A stretch of DNA of 7,269 bases from Angelobacter sp036502105 (GTDB taxonomy: Bacteria; Acidobacteriota; Terriglobia; Terriglobales; Acidobacteriaceae): contig DASXZE010000205.1 of the NCBI GenBank assembly GCA_036502105.1, forward strand, positions 1 through 7,269. The letters are read 5' to 3'. The position numbers and the translations under genes are program-made. The notes below the pieces were generated by a model. That model ran no database searches, was not told the origin of the DNA, and saw nothing but the letters and a program-made list of their open reading frames with translations. Of the stretch, positions 1 through 5,534 are shown one piece after another; within the stretch, counting starts at the first letter, position 1; every line of letters begins with the position of its first letter.

Positions 1-505
1 GGCTGCCGCGCAAAAGCCGGTGATAGCTGCAGTAGGCGGCGTGGCCGTTGGGATCGGCACAACCATGTTGCTGCATTGTGACCTGGTGTACTCTGCCACG
101 GACGCGCGCTTCCAGCTTCCATTCGTCAATTTGGGACTATGCCCTGAAGCAGGTTCCAGCGTCATGCTGCCGGAACTGATGGGCCATCGCCGTGCTGCGG
201 AGCTACTGTTTTTTGGCGAGCCATTCAATGCGGAGGCGGCGCATGCGATGGGAATCGTGAACGCCGTGGTGCCTGGCAGTGAATTGCTGGCCACCGCCAC
301 GGCAAAAGCCCAGGCATTGGCGGAGAAGCCTCCGTCGGCTTTGCGGATAACCAAGGCGCTACTCAAGCGTGGACCAGCCGGAGCAATCTCTGATGCCATG
401 GCTGCGGAAACGGAAAAGTTTGCCGCACTACTCCAAGGCCCCGAAGCTAAAGAAGCCATGATGGCTTTTATGCAACGCCGCAAACCTGATTTTTCAAAAT
501 TTTAA
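1..505 (+). CDS. Enoyl-CoA hydratase/isomerase (crotonase) family protein, probably delta3-delta2-enoyl-CoA isomerase; 5' end missing
   Basis: The reading frame is open from the left edge (first full codon at position 2) to TAA at 503-505, giving 167 C-terminal residues of a family that is usually about 250-270 long. The GTG at position 20 is internal, because family-like sequence (AAAQKP) precedes it. The oxyanion-hole loop AAVGGVAVGIG is clear, followed by the crotonase-fold segment HCDLVYSATDARFQLPF. The active-site stretch NLGLCPEAGSS and the later PPSALRITK resemble eukaryotic ECI2/Eci1 isomerases. The position that holds the first catalytic Glu in true hydratases (F-x-x-P-E) is Phe here (LPF), while the Glu of PEAGSS matches the isomerase catalytic Glu. 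The expected role is to shift a 3-enoyl-CoA double bond to position 2 during cytoplasmic beta-oxidation of unsaturated fatty acids. Family is near certain; isomerase rather than hydratase is inference. The downstream regulator converges on it with only 28 bp between stops. Confidence 0.93.
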   Translation, partial: AAAQKPVIAAVGGVAVGIGTTMLLHCDLVYSATDARFQLPFVNLGLCPEAGSSVMLPELMGHRRAAELLFFGEPFNAEAAHAMGIVNAVVPGSELLATATAKAQALAEKPPSALRITKALLKRGPAGAISDAMAAETEKFAALLQGPEAKEAMMAFMQRRKPDFSKF

Positions 506-516
506 GAGGACGTTGA

Positions 517-537
517 ATGGAGAAAAGAAGCGGTTAA
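517..537 (+). other. Six-codon mini-ORF with a good Shine-Dalgarno, possible remnant gene start
   Basis: Directly after the isomerase stop, AAGAGGA (504-510) lies six bases before an ATG at 517 that opens MEKRSG and stops at TAA 535-537. The arrangement looks like the start of a next operon gene that was cut short, perhaps when the oppositely oriented regulator came to lie here. The stop falls inside the perfect palindrome CGGTTAACCG (531-540), which also holds the regulator's stop codon. A chance match is equally possible. No peptide function is claimed. Confidence 0.25.
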
Positions 538-1844
538 CCGACCAGCTCTTCATGCCAGCCGTCTTTTTTCTTTTCTGCCTGGAACCAGCGCTGTAGGTGT
601 GTGCTCAGCTCCGCCGGCACTTCGCCGAATTGGATTCCGTGGTGCCCTTCATCATTTGCCCACGCTATGCGGCCAAAGATTTCAGCCTGTATCTCAGTTT
701 CAGGAATGGTAAACCGGACGGTCACGCCGGCATCCTGTGTGAGTAATTTGTGAACTGAAACCGCTGCGCCGCCCAGGCTGATGTTCATCAGATTCGCATC
801 CAGCCATTCGTTGGCATACTTCAACTTGATGGGAGCACTGGTCTGCTTGCGGTAGTAGCGCTGCTGCTCTGCGCCCAGCGTGCCCACCGTGGCTTCACTC
901 TCATTTTCACGATAGGTCTTAAGCTTGCGCAACAGCGTGCGCCGGGAAATGCCCAGCGCCTCAGAGGCTTTGCCCTGATTGCCGCCAAAGCGGTCCAGAG
1001 TATCAAACACAATTTGCCGTTCCAGCTGATCAAGATCGCGATTGAGTGTGACTTTGTCATTGCTCGGCTGCGTTAGCTGCGTCAGCTTCAGATCGTTTGC
1101 CGTGATCTCTACATGCGCATTCTTGGCCAGCATCACGGCGCGGAAGACTGAGTTGCGCAGCTCGCGTACGTTGCCGGGCCAGTCATAAGAGAGCAATGCG
1201 GTAATTCCATCGTGCGAAAAACGCGACTCAGGATAATGTTGATGGAGTATCTGCTCGGCAATCGCCAGCAGATCTTCTGGTCTTTCCCGCAGCGGAGGTA
1301 TCTCCAGCTTGAATTCAGCCAGACGGTGATAAAGATCATTGCGGAAGCGTCCTGCACGTACTAATTCTTCCAGGTGCTGATTGGTGGCCGCCACCACGCG
1401 CACGTTCACGCTTACTTTTTTGCTGCCGCCCAGGCGGTAATAAGGCGCGCCATCGAGCACGCGCAGCAGTTTGACCTGTATTCGGGGATCCAGGTCGCCA
1501 ATTTCATCCAGAAACAGCGTGCCGCCGTCGGCCATTTCAAAGTAGCCAATCTTCTGTGCGTCAGCGCCGCTGAATGCGCCTTTCTCGTATCCAAAAAGTT
1601 CACTTTCTACCAAATGTTCAGGAATGGCGGCGCAGTTTACGTCCACCAATGGCTTGTTACAACGAAGTGAGTGCATATGGATGGAGCGGGCAATCATTTC
1701 TTTGCCAGTCCCAGTTTCACCCACAATGAGCACCGCAGCGGGATGGCGGGCCACCTGTTCCACCAGATGCATCACGCGCTTCAATGCATCACTGCGGACA
1801 ATCTGGGTAGTCAGGTCGCACGGATTGTGGACCGCCGTTGGCAA
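534..1844 (-). CDS. Sigma-54-dependent transcriptional activator (bEBP) with Fis-type HTH and C-terminal PilZ domain
   Basis: This 436-residue protein activates sigma-54 RNA polymerase by ATP hydrolysis. The AAA+ domain begins near residue 12, so there is no receiver, GAF or PAS domain in front (PspF-like layout). Visible motifs are Walker A GETGTGKE (42-49), the sigma-54 contact loop GAFSGA (89-94; usually GAFTGA), Walker B TLFLDE (109-114), sensor I VAATN (151-155), the arginine-finger region GRFRNDLYHRL (165-175) and sensor II PGNVREL (223-229). A Fis-like HTH spans about 267-312 (GNQGKASEALGISRRTLLRK). Residues about 326-425 form a PilZ domain with N-I-S-L-G-G at 354-359 and a GRIAW...HHGIQF strand pair at 391-406. 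The usual RxxxR is degenerate: Gln328 to Arg332, so the first Arg is missing. The start is TTG, chosen because AAGGAG sits six bases upstream. It is transcribed divergently from the HD-GYP/GGDEF operon, whose promoter it is the obvious candidate to activate. bEBP function is very secure; c-di-GMP sensing by the PilZ tail is inference. Confidence 0.95.
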   Translation of the reverse strand: MPTAVHNPCDLTTQIVRSDALKRVMHLVEQVARHPAAVLIVGETGTGKEMIARSIHMHSLRCNKPLVDVNCAAIPEHLVESELFGYEKGAFSGADAQKIGYFEMADGGTLFLDEIGDLDPRIQVKLLRVLDGAPYYRLGGSKKVSVNVRVVAATNQHLEELVRAGRFRNDLYHRLAEFKLEIPPLRERPEDLLAIAEQILHQHYPESRFSHDGITALLSYDWPGNVRELRNSVFRAVMLAKNAHVEITANDLKLTQLTQPSNDKVTLNRDLDQLERQIVFDTLDRFGGNQGKASEALGISRRTLLRKLKTYRENESEATVGTLGAEQQRYYRKQTSAPIKLKYANEWLDANLMNISLGGAAVSVHKLLTQDAGVTVRFTIPETEIQAEIFGRIAWANDEGHHGIQFGEVPAELSTHLQRWFQAEKKKDGWHEELVG

Positions 1845-1850
1845 GTCTTT

Positions 1851-1856
1851 CTCCTT
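1851..1856 (-). promoter_or_regulatory. Ribosome binding site that sets a TTG start for the sigma-54 activator
   Basis: On the minus strand AAGGAG lies six bases upstream of TTG (1844-1842). I see no better-placed ATG or GTG: the frame runs from this TTG straight into the AAA+ domain, so the TTG is very likely the true start. A TTG start usually lowers translation, which would suit a low-abundance regulator. Confidence 0.8.
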
Positions 1857-2015
1857 ATATCCCTCTGGCGCAAGGCCATACCTGTCGCTTGTTATGTCAA
1901 TGATGGGACAAAGTCGTCACACCGGCAATCGAGAAGTGCACCTTGCGATTACTAAAGTCCTCAAACTTAAGCTTGCCTCAGGGAGCGAGGCCGTGGGTGC
2001 GTGATCTTTCATTTC

Positions 2016-2025
2016 GCGTGCACGC
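2016..2025. repeat. Perfect 10-bp palindrome GCGTGCACGC
   Basis: GCGTG is directly followed by its reverse complement CACGC. It lies 12 bp before the first GACAAAT element, in the middle of the divergent control region. It could be an operator for another regulator or for the activator gene. Its sequence does not resemble the GACAAAT elements. In GC-rich DNA such a palindrome can arise by chance. Confidence 0.35.
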
Positions 2026-2036
2026 ATCCTGCGGGC

Positions 2037-2046
2037 TGTGACAAAT
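2037..2046 (+). promoter_or_regulatory. GACAAAT element A (TGTGACAAAT), candidate activator binding half-site
   Basis: TGTGACAAAT is repeated exactly 33 bp downstream at element B, about three DNA turns, so both copies lie on nearly the same face. Its centre is about 165 bp upstream of the predicted start of transcription from the sigma-54 promoter at 2181-2196, within the usual range for enhancer sites of sigma-54 activators. That it binds the neighbouring activator is inference. Confidence 0.5.
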
Positions 2047-2062
2047 CGGCACGCGATTCGCA
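2047..2062 (+). promoter_or_regulatory. Second sigma-54-like promoter match (upstream)
   Basis: CGGCACGCGATTCGCA matches the consensus TGGCACG-N4-TTGCA at 10 of 12 fixed positions, with the essential GG (2048-2049) and GC (2060-2061) correctly 12 bp apart. A start near 2073 would leave a leader of about 154 bases before the HD-GYP gene. It sits between elements A and B, where it could instead be part of the activator's binding region or a chance match. Both differences are T to C, including one next to the -12 GC. Confidence 0.35.
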
Positions 2063-2069
2063 CTGGCGA

Positions 2070-2084
2070 TGTGACAAATGTGTC
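2070..2084 (+). promoter_or_regulatory. GACAAAT element B with partial dyad, candidate activator binding site
   Basis: The stretch TGTGACAAATGTGTC repeats element A (TGTGACAAAT) and adds a second half, so it reads as GACA-N4-TGTC. It shares the nine bases GACAAATGT with element C on the opposite strand. Its centre is about 130 bp upstream of the predicted transcription start, typical for a sigma-54 enhancer site. Binding by the divergent Fis-type activator is inference. Confidence 0.5.
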
Positions 2085-2147
2085 GTAGGGACGTAGAAAG
2101 AAAAAGGGTGAGCAGTTGTTACCACCACTCTAAGTTGCTGACAGGAA

Positions 2148-2161
2148 AGGACATTTGTCCT
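2148..2161. promoter_or_regulatory. Palindrome C, AGGACATTTGTCCT, candidate operator or enhancer
   Basis: This is a dyad with six-base arms (AGGACA/TGTCCT) around TT. Read on the minus strand it is AGGACAAATGTCCT, sharing GACAAATGT with element B. The centre lies about 52 bp upstream of the predicted sigma-54 start and 26 bp before the -24 box, closer than a usual enhancer. It might therefore be a repressing or fine-tuning site for the same protein, or the strongest binding site. Confidence 0.55.
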
Positions 2162-2180
2162 AGGGCCTTTGCCTCAGGTT

Positions 2181-2196
2181 TGGCCAGGCGCTTGCC
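2181..2196 (+). promoter_or_regulatory. Sigma-54 (-24/-12) promoter of the HD-GYP/GGDEF-ABC transporter operon
   Basis: TGGCCAGGCGCTTGCC has the invariant GG (2182-2183) and GC (2194-2195) with the required 12-bp offset, a full TTGC -12 box and TGGC -24 core. It is preceded by T, as in the consensus YTGGCACG-N4-TTGCW. The predicted start is near 2207, giving a leader of about 20 bases to the ATG at 2227. The divergent gene encodes a sigma-54 activator, which makes a chance match much less likely. A TATATAA follows at 2197-2203, but no -35 box is suitably placed, so a sigma-70 reading is weaker. Confidence 0.7.
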
Positions 2197-2226
2197 TATA
2201 TAACCTGCGGAGACGCTACAAAAGTT

Positions 2227-4671
2227 ATGTCGAAGCAAGCCCGATTATTCCTTTACGCAGTTTGCCTGGCTGGTCTGGTGACCATCGTCTATGGCGGATT
2301 TGCATGGAAAATCGACAACGCGGCAAAGTTTGGCGCTTATCTACTTACGGCCCTGATGGCCTCAAGGCTGAAGGTTGAGCTCCCGGAGATTACGGGCACA
2401 ATCTCAGTCAATTTCCTGTTCATCCTGATTGGCATTGCGGAACTATCTTTTACTGAGACGCTGATTCTGGGCTGCTCAGCGATTCTGGTGCAGTGCCTGG
2501 CCACGCGGCGCGGCTGGCCGAAGATGGAACAGGTCTTCTTCAATATCTCCAGCGCGGCAGTTGCCGTTGCGGCAGCTTACTTTATTTATCACGGTCCATT
2601 GAATTCGCGGCTGCATGTGAATTCTGCTTTCCTGCTGATGCTGGCCGCGGCCGTTTACTTTCTGTTTAATACGCTGCCGGTCGCAACCATTATTGCCCTC
2701 ACAGAAAACAAGGGCATGCGCAAGATCTGGACCGAATGCTATTTCTGGTCCTTGCCTTATTATCTGGCCGGCGGCGCAATAGCCGCGCTGTTTGGATGGG
2801 TCACACAGAAAGTCGGCTGGCAGCCTACTTTGCTCGCCTTGCCTGCGATGTTTGTGATTTATCGCTCGTATCGCCTCTATTTGGGCAAGCTGGCTAACGA
2901 GAAAAACCACGTAGCTGAAATGGCGTCATTGCACATGCGCACCATTGAAGCCTTGGCGCTGGCGATTGAAGCCAAAGACCAGACCACACATGACCATCTT
3001 GAGCGTGTACGCGTCTATGCAGTAGAGATGGCCAAACGGCTCAATCTGGCGCCTGAAGAAATTGAAGCACTGCGCGCAGCTGCTTTATTGCATGACATTG
3101 GCAAGCTCGCCGTGCCCGAGCACATTATCTCCAAGCCAGGCCGATTGACTCCTGAAGAATTTGAAAAGATGAAGATACACCCAATCGTAGGCGCGGAAAT
3201 TCTGGAGCGCGTTCACTTTCCGTATCCAGTGGTTCCGATTGTTCGCTCGCACCATGAACGCTGGGACGGCACGGGATATCCCGATGGTTTGAAGGGTGAA
3301 GAAATTCCCATGGGCGCAAGAATTCTTTCCGCAGTGGATTGCCTCGATGCTCTGGCCACAGATCGCCAATATCGCAAGGCGCTGCCGCTGGATGAGGCAA
3401 TGCAATGGGTCGCAGATCAGGCTGGTAAGGCATACGATCCTAAAGTGGTGGGCTTGCTCAAGACCAGCTACAAAGAGCTGGAAGGCATTGTGCGTTTGCA
3501 ATCACAATTGACGGACCGCCAGAAGCTTTCCACTGATTTCAAAGTAGAGCGCGGTAAGGCTCCGGCCAATGGTTTTGAGGTAGGCAGGGTTGCAGAGACT
3601 GGCAACCAGGCTGCGTTCCTGTCGTCGATTGCTGCTGCACGGCAGGAAGCGCAAGTGCTCTTTGAGTTGACGCAAGACCTGGGCAATTCACTGAGCTTAA
3701 GCGAAACACTTTCTGTGCTCAGCGGACGTTTGAAGCGCCTGGTTCCGTATGACGCAATTGCAACCTACATTGTTCGCGGTAATGAATTGCTCCCTGAATA
3801 TGTAAACGGCGACAATTTTCGCATGTTTGCCGCTCTGCGCATTCCGCTGGGCGAAGGCATCTCCGGTTGGGTAGCGCAAAATCACAAGCCCATGTTGAAT
3901 GGAAATCCAGCACTTGAGCACGGTTATATAAATGATCCTGCCCGATACAGCGCGCTACGCTCGGCCATCTCAATTCCGCTGGAAGGATTGCATGGCGTTG
4001 TGGGCGTGCTAACGCTCTATCACTCTGACGCCGACGCTTACACCTCAGACCATCTGCGTATTCTGCTGGCCATCAGCTCAAAAGTGGCGCTGTCAGTAGA
4101 AAATGCGCTGGCCTTCCAGGAAGCAGAAAGCTCGGCTACAACCGATTATCTGACCGAGCTGCCGAATGCGCGCTCGCTCTTTATCCATCTTGACCGCGAA
4201 CTGGCCCGCTGCAAACGCCTAGATACGTCTTTGACCGTGATGGTTTGCGATCTGGACGGCTTTAAAAAGATTAATGACAGGTTTGGCCATCTCGAAGGTA
4301 ACCGGATTCTAAGACATTTCTCTGAAACTTTGCAGGGTTCTTGCCGAGAATATGACTATGTGGCCCGCATGGGTGGCGATGAGTTTGTGATTGTCGCGCC
4401 CGGGCTGAGCACCTCTGCCGCGGAAGCGCGCGGTATTTGCCTGAGCGAACTTGCAGGCAATACCGGGCGTGAAGTTTGCAATGTGGAATGGCTCTCGTTG
4501 AGCGTGGGCTGTGCCATTTATCCGGAAGACGGAGTGGACGCGGAAAAACTGCTGGCTGAGGCGGACCGCAGAATGTATATGCAAAAGCAGGAGCATCACA
4601 AGATTCTTAAGGCTTTCAATGCGGCTGCGGAAGCGCGCCTTCCGCTCGTGCGCGACGCGGTGGCTGGGTAA
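2227..4671 (+). CDS. Membrane-bound bifunctional c-di-GMP enzyme: HD-GYP phosphodiesterase + GAF + GGDEF diguanylate cyclase
   Basis: The 814-residue protein opens with about eight hydrophobic segments (residues 6-25, 34-50, 58-73, 75-92, 104-121, 131-158, 169-191, 200-218), an integral-membrane input domain I cannot assign to a named MASE class. The HD-GYP domain (about 235-420) has H257, HDIGK (289-293), H318, HHERWDGTGYPDG (342-354) and D371, a complete metal site and GYP motif, so hydrolysis of c-di-GMP is expected. A linker leads to a GAF domain (about 475-630), a possible small-ligand sensor. The GGDEF domain (about 636-800) has DLDGFKKINDRFGH (675-688), intact GGDEF (716-720) and an I-site RxxD (R707, D710) at the usual spacing, so it should make c-di-GMP with product inhibition. 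ATG 2227 leads straight into the first membrane segment; its GGAG (2209-2212) is rather far away (14 bases). The stop overlaps the next ATG by one base. Net activity cannot be predicted. Confidence 0.93.
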   Translation: MSKQARLFLYAVCLAGLVTIVYGGFAWKIDNAAKFGAYLLTALMASRLKVELPEITGTISVNFLFILIGIAELSFTETLILGCSAILVQCLATRRGWPKMEQVFFNISSAAVAVAAAYFIYHGPLNSRLHVNSAFLLMLAAAVYFLFNTLPVATIIALTENKGMRKIWTECYFWSLPYYLAGGAIAALFGWVTQKVGWQPTLLALPAMFVIYRSYRLYLGKLANEKNHVAEMASLHMRTIEALALAIEAKDQTTHDHLERVRVYAVEMAKRLNLAPEEIEALRAAALLHDIGKLAVPEHIISKPGRLTPEEFEKMKIHPIVGAEILERVHFPYPVVPIVRSHHERWDGTGYPDGLKGEEIPMGARILSAVDCLDALATDRQYRKALPLDEAMQWVADQAGKAYDPKVVGLLKTSYKELEGIVRLQSQLTDRQKLSTDFKVERGKAPANGFEVGRVAETGNQAAFLSSIAAARQEAQVLFELTQDLGNSLSLSETLSVLSGRLKRLVPYDAIATYIVRGNELLPEYVNGDNFRMFAALRIPLGEGISGWVAQNHKPMLNGNPALEHGYINDPARYSALRSAISIPLEGLHGVVGVLTLYHSDADAYTSDHLRILLAISSKVALSVENALAFQEAESSATTDYLTELPNARSLFIHLDRELARCKRLDTSLTVMVCDLDGFKKINDRFGHLEGNRILRHFSETLQGSCREYDYVARMGGDEFVIVAPGLSTSAAEARGICLSELAGNTGREVCNVEWLSLSVGCAIYPEDGVDAEKLLAEADRRMYMQKQEHHKILKAFNAAAEARLPLVRDAVAG

Positions 4672-5534
4672 TGCTTCGTTTCTGGGGCTGGGCTTTGCTG
4701 CGGCTTGCAGCGGTTATGATCATGGCGAGTTTTGCGGGCGCCATGCTCATGCGCATTGCCCCAGGCTTTTCTTCTGACGATCAGGAGCTCAACTCCGGAT
4801 TGTCGGCACAGAGTATTCAGGCGGTCCGCAAGGCACATCTGGCGGACGCCAACATTCCTCATTTTTACGCGCAATATATTGGGTCGCTGATGAAAGGTGA
4901 TCTGGGAACTTCGCGGTCTTTAAATCAACCAGTCAAACAGCTTCTGCGGGAACGCCTGCCAGTGACGCTTGAGAATCTAGGCTTCGCATTAGGCGTGGGA
5001 TGGCTCCTGGGCCTGGCGCTGGCTATTGCCGCACAGACCTGGAATATCCGCGCGCTGACTTTTCTGGCCAATGGATTGAGTGGGACTTTTATTTCAACTC
5101 CTTCAGCTGCGCTGGCCCTGGTTTTTCTGCTGTTGCGTTGGCCGCCGGCCTTCGCGGCTGCGCTGCTGGTGTTTCCAAAGATTTATCGTTACACGCAAAA
5201 CCTGTTGCAGCAAAGCTCTGAAATGCCGCACGTCCTCACGGCGCGGGCAAAAGGCGCAGGCCCATGGCGTGTGCTGGCATGGCATGTTGCGCCCATCGCG
5301 CTGCCGCAGTTGATTGCCCTGGTTGGAGTTTCTATCAGCATTGGCATCGGCGTGCTTCTTCCGATTGAAGTGGTTAGCGACGTTGCTGGTATTGGGCAGC
5401 TAGCCTGGCAGGCTGCGCAGTCGCGCGATCTGCCATTGCTGGTGAACCTGACCATGGTCGTGACGTTTGTGACCGTCTGCTCGACTCTTATTTCGGACGC
5501 GGTACAGCGCGGCGTTACGCGGAGCGCCGCATGA
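4671..5534 (+). CDS. ABC transporter permease, DppB/OppB type (peptide/opine/nickel uptake family)
   Basis: The 287-residue inner-membrane permease has an N-terminal membrane anchor (about 8-28), a periplasmic stretch with the family signature GDLGTS (76-81) followed by RERLPVTLENL (93-103), and about five further membrane segments. The cytoplasmic EAA loop that contacts the ATPase is visible at about 187-214 (ARAKGAG...APIALPQL). It is a little shorter than most DppB proteins (roughly 305-340). ATG 4671 overlaps the stop of the c-di-GMP gene (TAATG), and no strong Shine-Dalgarno is seen, so translational coupling is likely. With the next two genes it forms the membrane and binding parts of one importer. 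Family assignment is solid; the substrate is unknown. Confidence 0.92.
   Translation: MLRFWGWALLRLAAVMIMASFAGAMLMRIAPGFSSDDQELNSGLSAQSIQAVRKAHLADANIPHFYAQYIGSLMKGDLGTSRSLNQPVKQLLRERLPVTLENLGFALGVGWLLGLALAIAAQTWNIRALTFLANGLSGTFISTPSAALALVFLLLRWPPAFAAALLVFPKIYRYTQNLLQQSSEMPHVLTARAKGAGPWRVLAWHVAPIALPQLIALVGVSISIGIGVLLPIEVVSDVAGIGQLAWQAAQSRDLPLLVNLTMVVTFVTVCSTLISDAVQRGVTRSAA

Larger units (their letters stand above)
1845..2226. promoter_or_regulatory. Divergent intergenic control region (382 bp) between the activator and the c-di-GMP/transport operon
   Basis: No convincing gene lies here; the short frames that cross it have no RBS or recognisable protein. It holds a sigma-54 promoter next to the plus-strand gene, a second sigma-54-like match further upstream, three strong GACAAAT elements plus a weaker one (GGGACAAAG, 1905-1913), and two perfect palindromes. 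An A-rich stretch (2095-2107) lies between the upstream elements and the promoter, where DNA bending would be expected for a looping activator, but I found no clear IHF consensus. The activator's own promoter was not identified with confidence. Confidence 0.75.

Noticed and set aside
506..540. Rho-independent terminator between the convergent isomerase and activator genes
   Set aside because: The palindrome CGGTTAACCG has no loop and no following T-run on either strand; it does not form a normal terminator hairpin.
1872..1900. Sigma-70 promoter for the activator gene on the minus strand, based on a perfect TTGACA (1895-1900)
   Set aside because: At 17-bp spacing the -10 position reads GGCCTT; the nearest TATGGC is only 14 bp away. 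No acceptable -10 box, so not listed.
1374..2004. Plus-strand open frames opposite the activator gene and running into the control region
   Set aside because: Antisense shadows of a well-supported AAA+ coding sequence, with low-complexity unlikely proteins and no start signals.
2197..2203. TATATAA as a sigma-70 -10 box for the c-di-GMP gene
   Set aside because: No -35-like hexamer at 16-18 bp upstream; the overlapping -24/-12 sequence explains the site better.
2169..2378. Small plus-strand protein starting before the HD-GYP gene
   Set aside because: It runs out of frame into the HD-GYP coding region, has no RBS and no recognisable protein features; it crosses the sigma-54 promoter.
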